Source: Nansenia antarctica (lineage: Eukaryota; Chordata; Actinopteri; Argentiniformes; Microstomatidae). Taken from it: DNA of 64,000 bases. The stretch is taken from assembly GCA_963989245.1 (NCBI GenBank), contig OZ022351.1:20921622-20985621 (forward strand), given 5' to 3'. This document shows positions 20,101 through 30,302 of the stretch, one piece after another. The notes beneath the pieces were generated by a model. It was not told the origin of the DNA and did not search any database. It saw only the letters and a program-made list of their open reading frames with translations. Position 1 is the first letter of the stretch. Each line of letters starts with the position of its first letter. Made by a program: the position numbers and the translations under genes.

Positions 20101-23100
20101 AGCGTGCAGCTGCGGACTTGAAATCAAAGCTGCAAAGTGTCTCTCCGCAACTTGCAATGCGCATTAGCCGTGTGACCTTGCCCTCCCCAAGGCGACTTCG
20201 GTCCGCAGTTTTAATTCGGTTCTGCAGAGAGAATCCTCTCTCTGCAGGCACACTGGAGACGGGAATCAAGCAGGCTATCTTGGCCAGTGTGGCCCACTCT
20301 GGGTAAATTTCGCTGAAGTCTCGGATGAGGACTTCGCAGGCTGTTGAGAAACGCAAGCCCCCATAACCACGAAGCGCTGTCATGACACCGATGGCATCTC
20401 GTTGCACGTTTGTGGCATCGATGACCGGGGCTGTGGCTGGTGCTGAGTCATCATCGCTGGTCATTTCTTGGCCAAAATGGTCTGGATGGCCGGTTTAGCA
20501 TATTCTGAAGTTTGTTAAATTGTTTGGGATTAATGTGAGTTTTCTATTTTCTCTTTCCAGTTTTACCCTTTTTAAAAAAATCAATAAAACAACGTCATTT
20601 CTATAACCAGGTCTCGCTGGTTGGGAAGGCATTTCGTTTAGCTCGGGAGTATGACAATGGGGAGAACATAACTGTTTATTGAGAAACAATTGATAGGCAG
20701 TCTGGGATACGTATATAAAGAAATACCACAATGTCTAGATGTATAACATTTTATTGAACAGTAACAGTGCAAGCATGTAGGCTTCTGGCGTGACACGGCT
20801 AGCCTAATTTCCGTTCATATGCCTTTTATCAGATAAAATAAAATAGAATAAAACTCTTTGAAAATAAATAGGCTTTAAATTAACTTGCAATGCGTATGTA
20901 TAGGCTAATTTCCGTTCGATGTTACAGCCTAGGCCTATCGCCTATGCCTTTTCTCAGATAGATAGGGGATAGCCTTAAATAAAATAGCCTAGAGTAAAAA
21001 CTCTGAAAATAACAATGGCTGCTCATATAATTCAGCTACTTATTAGGCCTACGTCGCTTTTTGGCAGCATTGAAGCGTGCAGCTGCGGACTTGAAATCAA
21101 AGCTGCAAAGTGTCTCTCCGCAACTTGCAATGCGCATTAGCCGTGTGACCTTGCCCTCCCCAAGGCGACTTCGGTCCGCAGTTTTAATTCGGTTCTGCAG
21201 AGAGAATCCTCTCTCTGCAGGCACACTGGAGACGGGAATCAAGCAGGCTATCTTGGCCAGTGTGGCCCACTCTGGGTAAATTTCGCTGAAGTCTCGGATG
21301 AGGACTTCGCAGGCTGTTGAGAAACGCAAGCCCCCATAACCACGAAGCGCTGTCATGACACCGATGGCATCTCGTTGCACGTTTGTGGCATCGATGACCG
21401 GGGCTGTGGCTGGTGCTGAGTCATCATCGCTGGTCATTTCTTGGCCAAAATGGTCTGGATGGCCGGTTTAGCATATTCTTCAAGCGCTGAGGGGACGGAA
21501 TGAGTGATAATGAATCAGTGATGGCCTATTTTTTTTTATGACAAAATGACATCAACAGCCAGATTAACTGAAAAGTAGGAAGGTTTAAATGTTATCCTGT
21601 TGTTTTCATCATTGTTGTTATTATAGCCTAATAATTATTATTGTTATTATGATGATGATAATTATTATTAGCCTATGATGGGCGGCGGCCATGGTCTACA
21701 TTTCGCAATTTAGACAAGCATTTTAGGTTATTCAAAAAGGATAGGCCTAAGAATTATACTATGCATTTTGCAACCAACTTAATTAAACAGGCTAGCTTCT
21801 ACTTACCATCCTGCGTCTGTGGGTATTGGGAGGGGTTCAGAAGGATGTCGAAGCTGTTCAGTACATCTAGGGAATCTTCGGGGAATCGCTCGTGTAGTGC
21901 ATCTACTAGATGCTGGATGTAGCGTGCTCGGGCATTTTTAAACGCCTGAACGGACCGGTCACCTACATGTGTCACTCTGACATCATTGTACAGGCCATCT
22001 TGGCAGTCCGCCTGGAACTTCACTTCTTCTGGGCCTGGGGCATCTCGTAGCTGTGTTAGTGCCGCTACGGATGCGTGAACCATTGGTCGGATCATGGCCA
22101 GATTGACGTCGTCTTTCTGGAAAACCAAGTTCAGTTTGGTCATCACCGGTAGCACATCAGCCAGTGCGTGAGTCCAGGCGATAAAGCTATACGGATGGAT
22201 TTGACCTAGGATGCCTTGGGCTTGAGCATTTCCTCCCACAGCCTCTTGATTTAGCTCCATCACCAGAGCAGGCCAGTTACGTTTTATACCCTCCACTGCC
22301 CTGTGCAAGGATAGCCAGCGGACAGCGCACGGCAGCTTTAGGCTCGTCATGTCTTCGTCGCTGAGATCTGCTGTCACCTGACGGAGGCGATTGGTCCTGC
22401 TGGCTGAGTGCTTGTAAAAGGAGTACACAGAAGCAGCTGTGCGCTTGTAGGCTCCTACCTGGTCATCAGCCTTTGCCGCATCTAGCGCGGCCAGCGCAAC
22501 TCGGTGGGCACCACAGTGCACCTGAATGGAAAACGCACTCTGTTTCTTCAGAAGAGCACCAACTCCAGCACGCTTTCCCATCATTACACTGGCCCCATCC
22601 GAGCCCAGGCCAATGACGCGGGACAGCTCCACACCTCTCTCGCGGAGCACCTCCACCACTTTGTCAAATATACACTGTGCGGTCCCGGAGTGCACATCAT
22701 AATTGCCCAGAAAACATGTCTCAACTCTTCCTTTTATTTCCAACTTCACGTATATAATCAGCTTCTTGTCCACGGTGATATTTACTGTCTCATCAATGAT
22801 AATGCCAATGAAGTCACTCCCCTTTAGCTTTTCATCCAGCTGATCCATCACAACGTCTTCTAGTGCCCTTTCCATGTCATCAACAGAGTCGCTGTGGCGG
22901 TAAATGCCCTCACTCGAGACAAAATCTGGAGCCTTAACTGCTTTCAGTAGCTCAGTCAGACCCACATACTGATGACATGCGATGCCATTTTTTGCCATGT
23001 GAAAGGCAACTTGTAGCTGAGAGTGCAGCTTAGTGTTAGCCGTTGCATTAGCCTGCTCACAGTGGCCTTGCATAGCGGTTTGCTGTTGCCTCAAACTGAC

Positions 23101-26100
23101 CGCCGATATGTGGTCACTGCACCGACTGTGATCAGTGAGAGCCGACATTCTCATATTAGTTGCTCCTCTCGTGAATCCATTATTCCTCCCCGATGTTTCG
23201 CACGGTGAGCAGAACATTTTTCCGGCTTCCTCATCTAAACGCAGCCAGGGGAAAGTTTTTTTCCATTCAACTCTGAATCCACGAGACTTCTTGGCTGGAG
23301 GAGCCACGACGGCGTCAGCCGCCGCGGCCGCCGCGGCCTCCGTCTCTTCAGAGTCAGACTTCTCCTCAGGCTCAGACTCATTGTTGCTTGGCTTCATGAA
23401 ATAATTGCTAAGCTTACTTTGTTTTGCCATCTTTCCATTAATTTAATCGCTCGCTATGGTGCACTTTGAGCTGCAACATTTGCGTATTACTATGGTGGAC
23501 GGGTTGGCAGGGTTGCCAGTAGGGGTGGGCATCGACGATCGATAATTGATCGATAAGGATCTTGGTCGATCACAAAATAAAACATTTGGTCGATCACAAA
23601 AAAAAAAAAAAAAACTTTTGTTTTGTGATCGACCAAATGTTTTATTTTGTGATCGACCAAGATCCTTATCGATCAATTATCGATCAATTATCGATCGTCG
23701 ATGCCCACCCCTAGTTGCCAGATAGGCATGGGTTACCGCCGAATGGGCTACTGTGTTTAAGCGGTAATAGACTGGTTAAGATGTAATCCCATCTGGCATC
23801 AATCCCATGTGGCACCTGTGCGCTGTTTCGCATAGGCCGGCCTACACATTAGGAGTCATCATCATGCCGGTGTCAAATCATATCATAATAAAAGAAATAC
23901 ATAGCCTATATATTCGTCTTTTTTAAAATAGAAGGAATCAGAATGTGAACTTTAGCGAATTGTATTCAAAGGGAATTATTTTCACCGGACAATATGTCTG
24001 ACGACTTTTCAATTTGTCGGACTTCAACAAATTTTAACGGACAAAGACCGGTAATTACCGGTTAACGGAAACCCAGATGTACAGTTTGTATTCAATTGTG
24101 ATAGACATGGCATGTGGTCATGTTGATGTGCACATACATTTTTCCTCAGAGAGAATCAGACAGAGAGAGAAAGTTCAGTTTGCAGTTCATCCGTGATCTG
24201 AAGCTCTTGTTTGAGGGAAGCCTGGCTGAGCTCATTGAGATTGAGGAGCAGCAGAAAGCAGCAGAGAGGCGGGCTGAGGGGCTCATTAAAGAGCTGGAGG
24301 AGGAAGTCACTGAGCTACAGAGGAGAAGCATTGAGCTGGAGCAGCTCTCACACACTGAGGACCACCTCCTCCTCCTACAGGTCAGTGTCCTTCTCTCTCG
24401 TCGCTACATGGGTAGTGCTGCTCTTTTATTAGAATCATTTGTTTTTATTTATTCTTCCTGTAAACCACATTGCTTTGAGGTTGTGAATGATATGTATATT
24501 ACACAGTGAGTATTTATTTATTATATTTATATATTATATTTATTGACAGATCATATTTAAAATGTAATCAGAACATCACGCCTAATGTCTCATCTCTCCT
24601 ACTGTCTCCCGTCCAATACTGGTCTGAGATCAGAGTTCACAGTGATTCTCTCTCTTCTCTCTTGTTGCAGAGTGAGAGTCTCCCATCCAAGGACTGGTCT
24701 GAGATCAGAGTTCACAGTGATCTCTCTCTAAGGACTGTGAGAGTGTTCCTGTCTCAGCTGGTGGAGAAACTTCAGACTGAAACCAAGAGGGTGTGTGACG
24801 TTTGTGTTGGTAAGGACTGATAAGGACATATTCATTAGTTTGCCCAAGAAAGAACCAAGAGGCTGCTTGATGTTGGTAAAGCCTTTTTCATTTCTGTCAT
24901 GGCTTCCGCATTTTGGCCGACGAGAGAGTCGTAATCATGTCGTAATCATGTGCTACCAAGCGGACCAATCACTGTGCTTACGGTTGCGTAAGCACTGCCG
25001 CGTAGTTACAGTTTTGGAGAGGTGCGCGTCAATCTACGCCGTAGCCTACGCCGTAGCCGTCGATTTTACGTAGAAGCATAAACTGGGCTTAAGACTTATT
25101 ATATGCCAGTCACTGATGGGCATCAGTTACCGGCTAAGTGTGTGCATGTATGTATCAGGCAATGGCAACAGTTAGTGAGCATGAAAAAGAAGAAAGCTTT
25201 GTTAGGTGGCCGGTTTAGGCTTTGGGTCGGTGAGGGCATATAACCAAGACTTGCAACCCAAACGTTCTACCCAAACTGTTTTTAGCCAGCTCTGGGGATA
25301 TTTTGACAAAAGCGCTTTTAGTGTCTTTGTTTGCTAATTCTTGTTGCTAATTTTATAATTAAATAATAATAAATAAATAAAATAAATAACTTTATAATAC
25401 CACAACATCCCCATACACCTTAACGACAAAAAGGGAATGACTGATCCTTACCATAACCACTTTAAGTCAATACCAAAGTTGCTAACAACGTTGTTGTTGT
25501 TGTTGTTGGTTTTTTGGGGGGGGGCGTGGGGGTTCTGCATGCTATGGTGTCCTAGATAAAAGTATGAACATACATGCTAATATGTGAGATGGAATATGTT
25601 ATATTCATTTACTGAATAGATTTAAGCCCATGTCCATAGATGTGGTCACCTGACTACAGTGGTCTCTTCTGTGTCTACAGAGCTGAAGAGGATGCAGCAG
25701 TATTCAGGTATGTAATGCATTGATGCACTGAATGCTGCCCCCCCCCCTCTCTCCTTTAACTCCTCTCTTAAGACAGTAGATGGAGAATAGGCCAATTAGA
25801 TCAGTTAGATTTGGGACAGGGAAAGTGAATCAGACTTGTAGTGTTGATCCTCCTCTGGTCAGCCAGCTCCACTGTGTTGTTTGTTCAGAGTTGATATACA
25901 TTTCATACGTAAGGTGGTAAACTACATACAGTATATACAACTATTGAAGGGACTTGTGTCTCATATTTCTATCAATGTTAATGATGGTCTCCTTGTTGGT
26001 CTCCAGGACCAATTAGAGATACCATCAAAGAGAGTGTTGAGCAATGGTAGAGAGAGAGCACGGGCCACGCCCCTCTCTTGTGTATCCTTCAGGCAGGAAG

Positions 26101-27749
26101 TACACCTGACAGTCTGTCTGACCAACACTACCCTCTGGGGCTATGGGGTGTGTAGTCAGTTATGTACTAAAACTATATAAACCCCTCAAAAAAAGTTTGG
26201 AAACGCTTTTTTTGTTTATTATTCCTCCCCTTTAATAAGGCCTGATTGGTCACCTTTACAATGAGGTACAACTTGTAAGGATCATACATTCATGGAATGA
26301 GTAACACAGCTAAACGTGTGGGTAGCGGCCCCTGCAATATTCTTCTGTTGGTATTCACTCTCGTTTTGAGCTTCAAGTGCTGGCAGGTGTATGTCAGTCA
26401 CAGGTGTGTGACTGGCACCTGAATGGCACCTAATTGACAGGAATGATATTCTGGGGCCAGTGGCGATCCCATATCTCCAGAATCTGGGACCTAACTCCAT
26501 CCTCCATGATGACAACGCTCGCCCCCACAGAGCCAGGATCATCACAGAGCACCTCCAGTATTTGGGAGTGGAGAGGGTGGAATGGCCTGCCGTGAGTCCA
26601 GACCTCAACCCAATTGAACACGTGTGGGATCAACATGGGCGTGCTGTACGTGCCAGAGTGACCAACGCAACCATGTTGGCTGACTTGCGGCAAATCCTAG
26701 TTGAGGAATGGGATGCTGTCCCACAGCAGTGTGTGACCAGGCTGGTGACCAGCATGAGGAGGAGGTGCCAAGCTGTTGTGACTGCGTATGGATCTTCCAC
26801 ACACTACTGAGGTCCCTGACAATGTAAAATTAATAAAGTGTAAAATTGGCCAATATGTGTTGTTTTTTCCTTATTACTGTGGGAGAGTGCAATCATCCAA
26901 TCCACCAAGCAACTCAAAACGAGAGTGAATATACCAACAGAAGAATATAGGGGATTTTAGCAAATATCTTTGGGCCGCTACCCACACGTTTAGCTGTGTT
27001 GCTCATTCCACGAATGCATGATCCATACAAGTTGTACCTCGTTGTAAAGTTGACTAATCAGGCTTTCCAACGATATAAAATACAATACCAATTGGTATTA
27101 TTAAAGGGGAGGAATAATCAACAAAAAAAGCGTTTCCGAACTTTTTTTGAGGGGTTTATATAAACAAAAACAAAAAAATAAATAAAGAAAATCTATCTAT
27201 ATGTCCTCCACAGTGGACGTCACTCTGGACCCTGATACAGCACATCCTTGGCTCATCCTGTCTGATGATATGAAACAAGTGAGCCTGGGAGACAGGCGAC
27301 AGAATCTCCCTGACAACCCAAAGAGATTTGATGCTGTTATCTCTGTCTTGGGGAAGGAGGGCTTCTCCTCAGGGAGATTCTACTATGAGGTGCAGGTGAA
27401 GGACAAGACTGGCTGGGTTTTAGGTGTAGGCAGAGAGTCCATCAACAGGAAGAGGAAGATTAAATTTAACCCTGACAATGGTTACTGGATTGTGGGGCTG
27501 TGGAATAGGGGATACATGGCTCTAGCTGGCCCAAGTGTCCTCCTCTCTCTCAGTCAGAAGCCCCAGAAGGTGGGGGTGTTTGTAGATTATGAGGGGGGTC
27601 AGGTCTCCTTCTATGATGTGGACAATATGTCTCATATCTACTCCTTTACTGGCATCACCTTCACAGAGAAACTCTTTCCATTCTTCAGCCCTCAACGTAA
27701 TGATGATGGTAAGAACTCAGCCCCACTGGTCATCAGTCCTGTCAGTTAA
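16322..27749 (+). CDS. Gene A: RING / Pro-Ala / TM / coiled-coil / SPRY protein (TRIM-like)
   Basis: Coding exons: 16322-17059, 17408-17497, 24150-24380, 24671-24809, 25681-25707 and 27214-27749. They join in phase to 586 residues. The start is the first ATG after the acceptor cttcctag at 16319. The RING uses C15, C18, C30, H32, C35, C38, C51 and C54, a C3HC4 zinc site expected to recruit E2 enzymes. Residues 85-185 are mostly Pro and Ala. Residues 195-210 form a 16-residue hydrophobic span followed by YRR. Residues 247-400 are coiled-coil, and 409-586 are PRY/SPRY (LDPDTA, FYYEVQV, VGVFVDYEGG). No B-box lies between RING and coil. The family role is E3 ubiquitin ligase; the target is unknown. 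The third intron carries a 6.4-kb hAT, so correct splicing in vivo is uncertain. Confidence 0.88.
16574..16875 (+). repeat. Pro/Ala-coding repeat tract in gene A
   Basis: Short imperfect repeats of ccagcccctgcc and gtccctgcccc type encode alternating Pro-Ala with PGPVPAP and AHVPGSAPAP blocks. All frames on both strands stay open here because the repeat lacks stop triplets, which explains the several overlapping apparent frames. Confidence 0.9.
17076..17350. repeat. (TG)n / (GA)n microsatellite in gene A intron 2
   Basis: TG-rich repeats start within about 15 bp of the exon 2 splice donor, followed by GAGA runs. Equivalent tracts are in the same intron of B, C and D with different lengths. 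Confidence 0.95.
17906..18116 (+). mobile_element. Possible solo LTR
   Basis: About 210 bp beginning tgtggtgac and ending near caacaactaca. It has a TATA-like gtatttaagg (about 17972) followed 65 bp later by aataaa (about 18033), the order expected in an LTR. I could not find a matching 5-bp flank duplication, so this is tentative. Confidence 0.33.
18816..18905 (+). repeat. tRNA-like (SINE-like) sequence
   Basis: An A-box-like tggcctagtggt and a B-box-like ggttcgaatccc are about 55 bp apart, as in a tRNA or tRNA-derived SINE. No acceptor stem pairs, so it is not a functional tRNA. Confidence 0.45.
19087..19162 (-). repeat. tRNA-like (SINE-like) sequence, minus strand
   Basis: On the minus strand, tagcgtagtggttaaggc resembles a tRNA D-arm/A box and gcgagttcgagac a B box. 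Spacing is tRNA-like but the acceptor stem is not convincing. Confidence 0.45.
20063..20464 (-). pseudogene. Duplicate of hAT transposase C-terminal exon
   Basis: This 133-codon frame is identical in length and reading to 21036-21437. It includes the hAT dimerisation region (EWATLAKIACLIPVSS, PAERGFS). It lies in tandem copy 1 and lacks the splice acceptor that sits just outside copy 2, so it is probably not spliced into a product. Confidence 0.8.
21036..21486 (-). CDS. hAT transposase, C-terminal exon (dimerisation domain)
   Basis: The second transposase exon would start at 21486 after the acceptor ccctcag. Read in phase with the first exon it gives about 17 plausible residues (LEEYAKPAIQ and on) and then stops. 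The dimerisation domain (EIYPEWATLAKIACL, SVPAERGFSLQNRIK) continues in the next frame from 21437 to a stop at 21036. This implies a 1-base frameshift near 21438, or an undetected splice choice. The family domain is the C-terminal hAT dimerisation region that completes the catalytic fold. Confidence 0.75.
21799..23430 (-). CDS. hAT transposase, N-terminal and catalytic exon
   Basis: A 543-codon frame. The likely coding part ends at 21807, where gatg|gtaagt gives a strong splice donor. It begins MAKQSKLSNYF, has an acidic and poly-Ala region near residues 25-45, then a KTFPWLRLDEEAGKMFCSPC ... H-x4-H-like zinc segment of the BED/TTF type. The catalytic region includes IIIDETVNIT and GLGSDGASVMMG, resembling the ZNF862/C17orf113-like hAT lineage. 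The protein would excise and insert the element. The frame is intact, but the downstream exon appears shifted and the 5' flank carries a MITE, so the copy is probably no longer active. Confidence 0.9.
   Translation of the reverse strand: MAKQSKLSNYFMKPSNNESEPEEKSDSEETEAAAAAAADAVVAPPAKKSRGFRVEWKKTFPWLRLDEEAGKMFCSPCETSGRNNGFTRGATNMRMSALTDHSRCSDHISAVSLRQQQTAMQGHCEQANATANTKLHSQLQVAFHMAKNGIACHQYVGLTELLKAVKAPDFVSSEGIYRHSDSVDDMERALEDVVMDQLDEKLKGSDFIGIIIDETVNITVDKKLIIYVKLEIKGRVETCFLGNYDVHSGTAQCIFDKVVEVLRERGVELSRVIGLGSDGASVMMGKRAGVGALLKKQSAFSIQVHCGAHRVALAALDAAKADDQVGAYKRTAASVYSFYKHSASRTNRLRQVTADLSDEDMTSLKLPCAVRWLSLHRAVEGIKRNWPALVMELNQEAVGGNAQAQGILGQIHPYSFIAWTHALADVLPVMTKLNLVFQKDDVNLAMIRPMVHASVAALTQLRDAPGPEEVKFQADCQDGLYNDVRVTHVGDRSVQAFKNARARYIQHLVDALHERFPEDSLDVLNSFDILLNPSQYPQTQDGK
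23520..23713. mobile_element. 194-bp fold-back hAT MITE
   Basis: Almost the whole length is an inverted repeat (taggggtgggcatcgacgat and its complement, arms about 85 bp). It is flanked by the 8-bp duplication gttgccag (23512-23519 and 23714-23721). It sits 90 bp upstream of the hAT transposase start. Confidence 0.93.
24880..25089. mobile_element. 210-bp insertion in gene A, Harbinger-like
   Basis: The equivalent place in gene C reads across without it. The flanks repeat taa (24877-24879 and 25090-25092). The right end agcccagtttatgc (as complement) and left end agcc agree only in the first bases, so the left terminus is degraded. Confidence 0.6.
26178..27158 (+). mobile_element. Tc1/mariner-like element, internally deleted
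   Basis: Outer inverted repeats share aaacccctcaaaaaaagtt and aaacgctttttttg, and inner inverted repeats share taaacgtgtgggtagcgg. Flanks are TA-rich, as expected of a TA target. It lies in the intron before the SPRY exon of gene A. It is absent from B and C, which carry an L2 tail in that intron instead. Confidence 0.93.
26457..26810 (+). pseudogene. Tc1 transposase C-terminal fragment
   Basis: About 116 codons cover the last part of a DDE transposase, with DDNARPHRA holding the second catalytic Asp and SPDLNPIEHVWD holding the third acidic residue. The DNA-binding half and the first catalytic Asp are missing, so it cannot be functional. Confidence 0.93.
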
Positions 27750-28057
27750 ACAGACTGAGAAAAGATTTCATTTTTGGGGGATTTAAATTGTTCATTCTTC
27801 AACATTTTAACTTTTACTTTTTTTGACAGGATGGAGAGAAACCTTGTTTAAGTGATTCACAGTATAGAACATATTGTGATGGTTATGTATTTCACACAAA
27901 ACTAAAAAGATGAAATGAGATGCTTCAATACAAATGTCTGATAGCTGATTCCCTCTCATTGAATGTAATGTAGTTGATTTGTTTCTTATCATTGTTGTTC
28001 TTATCATGTTTATTATCATTGAATACAGCATAAGATTTGTAAATGTACATTTGGTTC

Positions 28058-28063
28058 AATAAA
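28058..28063 (+). terminator. Gene A polyadenylation signal
   Basis: An AATAAA hexamer about 310 bp after the SPRY stop. B (42070-42075) and C (56072-56077) have one at the equivalent point. Confidence 0.75.
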
Positions 28064-28117
28064 TATGTTATTGCTGAAGTGGTTCGCTGACTCTCTTTGT
28101 TGATGAAAGGTAACATA

Positions 28118-29384
28118 CCACAGAATGTCATGTCCAAATACTCACAGAATGTCATTTCCAAATACTCACAGAATGTCATTTCCAAATACTCACAGAATGA
28201 TGCCAGATGTTGGAGGGAGTGTGGAGAAAATAATGCATATCACACCCATATCTTTCTTACATGTGGAAAAAATCAAAACATACTGGGCAGATATCATGCA
28301 TATAATAGAAGAAATCTTCGGGAAAGTGGGAGCTCTAGAACAACATAACTTGTTTTGGGGGATATCCCTGAAGACATTTAGACAGGAAGAACTACACCTC
28401 ATGTCAGTTTTGAGAATAACGGCATTGAAACAAATTACAAGAGGGTGGAAAAATGTGGAATCACCTACAGTAAACAAGTGGCTGGAAACAGTGGAAGAGG
28501 TATATAAAATGGAAAAGGTTAGTTATAAAATCACCAATACCGAAGAAGTATTTGATAGAAGATGGGCCCCTTTCAGTGCATGGAGGGGGGGGAGAACATA
28601 GGGACACGGTACAAGTGGTGCAGGGTCCCTGGGTTCTCTCCCCTTTCCCTGTCCTTTCCATGGAGTGAGAAATGAACTACCGAAGAGTCCATGAATTTGC
28701 AAAGGATGGTATCAGAGTGAAAGAATGAATGAATAGATGAATAAGTGAAGGGGTGGATGAGCCATGAAAGGAAAAGATCTTGAAGGATTTGGAAGGGAGA
28801 ATGTATGAAGGAATGCATGTTGACACAAGTGATAAGGGGTCATGGAGGGAATTAACTCGTTAAAGGAAGATCTCAAACTATATCAGGGGGAGTGAATATT
28901 AGGGAACTTAACTTACAAATCAATATCCAACAAAAGCAGACTCGAAGGTAATTAGAAAAGAAAAACCGACTTTTCTTTAATATACTGTATATACAGTATA
29001 TATATACTGTATATATCTTTTTTTAAATGTTTTATTTAACTACATTAACACAATTCATGTTTTGTTTTTGTTTCTTTTGTTTTCGTTGTCTTCTTTTAGT
29101 AGCGTCTTGTCCTTGTTGGTCTTTATATATCTTACTGTTTCGTTTTTGTTTAGCTGTGGCAGAGCATGTGTGTTATTTACCCTTTGATCGGGGTCTTGTT
29201 CTTGTCATGCTTGTTTTTTGTTTTTTTTGTGTTTGGGTTGTGTTTGTGTTATCGGACTGGGTGGTGGGGGGGGAAAAAGGAGTGTCAGAATTTCTAAACT
29301 TTGTATAAATGTCGTGTGATTCTATGGAGGAAAAAAAAAAGAAAAAATGACACAATAAAGTATTAAAAAAAAGTATTAAAAAAA
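28118..29384 (+). mobile_element. L1-like LINE 3' end after gene A
   Basis: It encodes fragments of the L1-type ORF2 C-terminus (CWRECGE, HTHIFLTC, WADIMHIIEEIF, RRWAPF) and then a long 3' UTR ending in an A-rich tail with aataaa near 29354. The 5' border has a 24-bp unit (cacagaatgtcatgtccaaa and similar) repeated about four times. It is heavily 5' truncated. Confidence 0.75.
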
Positions 29385-29451
29385 GACTGGTGTAAGCTCA
29401 TGTCCATAGATGTGGTCACCTGACTACAGTGGTCTCTTCTGTTCTCCACAG

Positions 29452-29478
29452 AGCTGAGGAGGTTGCAGCAGTATGCAG
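29452..29478 (+). pseudogene. Orphan 27-bp mini-exon after gene A
   Basis: It matches the mini-exon before the SPRY exon (agctgaggagg, then cagcagtatgcag), with acceptor ttctccacag and donor g|gtgtgt. No SPRY exon follows before the next gene. Likely a leftover of an earlier duplication. Confidence 0.65.
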
Positions 29479-29668
29479 GTGTGTGCTGTTTAAACATGTA
29501 ATGCATTAATGATACATGACAGTAAATGCCCCCCCCCCTCCTCTTTGGCCTGTGCTTTGGGCTCTGGTGCTACATATGAATACAGGCATGAGAGAGGTCA
29601 GATGATCCTGGTGCTCAGTACTGTATTGACAAGGAATAATCATTCTTAGTTAGTTTACTGTTGGTCAT

Positions 29669-30302
29669 TGTTACGAGCCTTCGGTCTAGGGAACCAGGGC
29701 CTGGCACATTGCAGCGATGCTAAGGGGTACGGTAACAAACAAAAATGCTGCAAAGCTGCAAAGCCGGAACTGAAATGAAATAATTTATTAATTAACAAAA
29801 AGAACGCCACAAGGAAACCAAGGGGACCCTGAACGGTGCCAAAATAATAAACAACAGAAAGCCCTGGCTACCTAACCACACCAGATCTAAAATACATAGG
29901 AAAGAGTTGGCATCCATTCCTAACCTAATGTATATAACAAGAATGTCTCTATGTGATGGTATGTAGACCCATGGGCCTCTTACCTATCCCCTCTGGGCCT
30001 GTGTGTAGTAAAGACAACAAAAACCCTATACCGACTATGACTTTAAATATCAGCCAAATCCTAACAAAATTAAATGCATCGCTTTGCCACAGGGCTTTCA
30101 AAAGAACATCAAACACAACACAAAAGGTGAATTCCGAACAGAGGACAGGATGACTTTTAAATAGGCGGACGAACGGTCCGGTTCAGGTGCGCAAATGACG
30201 ATGGACGAGTTGACAGGCCAATGGTTGGACAGACACCTGCCTTGAATGAGTGAGAGGAGGAGACACAAAAGAAACACAGTACAGCAGGAGTGGCACATAA
30301 CC
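29669..30302 (-). mobile_element. Gypsy 3' LTR
   Basis: On the minus strand the LTR runs from about tgttatgtgccac to ggctcgtaaca. It contains a TATA-like ctatttaaaag and an aataaa signal. Just upstream on that strand is a purine run, agtggggggg, that fits a polypurine tract. Confidence 0.8.

Larger units (their letters stand above)
18245..21479. repeat. 973-bp tandem duplication within the hAT
   Basis: Copy 1 is 18245-18348 plus 19635-20506, interrupted by a later insertion. Copy 2 is 20507-21479. They are almost identical at a constant offset of 973 bp and include the same 133-codon minus-strand frame. The junction shows a ct microhomology. Confidence 0.93.
17655..24076. mobile_element. 6.4-kb hAT transposon inside gene A
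   Basis: Termini cagggtttccgtta and its complement taacggaaacccag (one mismatch) are flanked by the perfect 8-bp duplication atgtacag (17647-17654 and 24077-24084). Genes B, C and D have the uninterrupted site. A transposase is encoded on the minus strand. Inside lie a 973-bp tandem duplication, a Harbinger-like insertion, a fold-back MITE and possibly a solo LTR. Confidence 0.96.
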
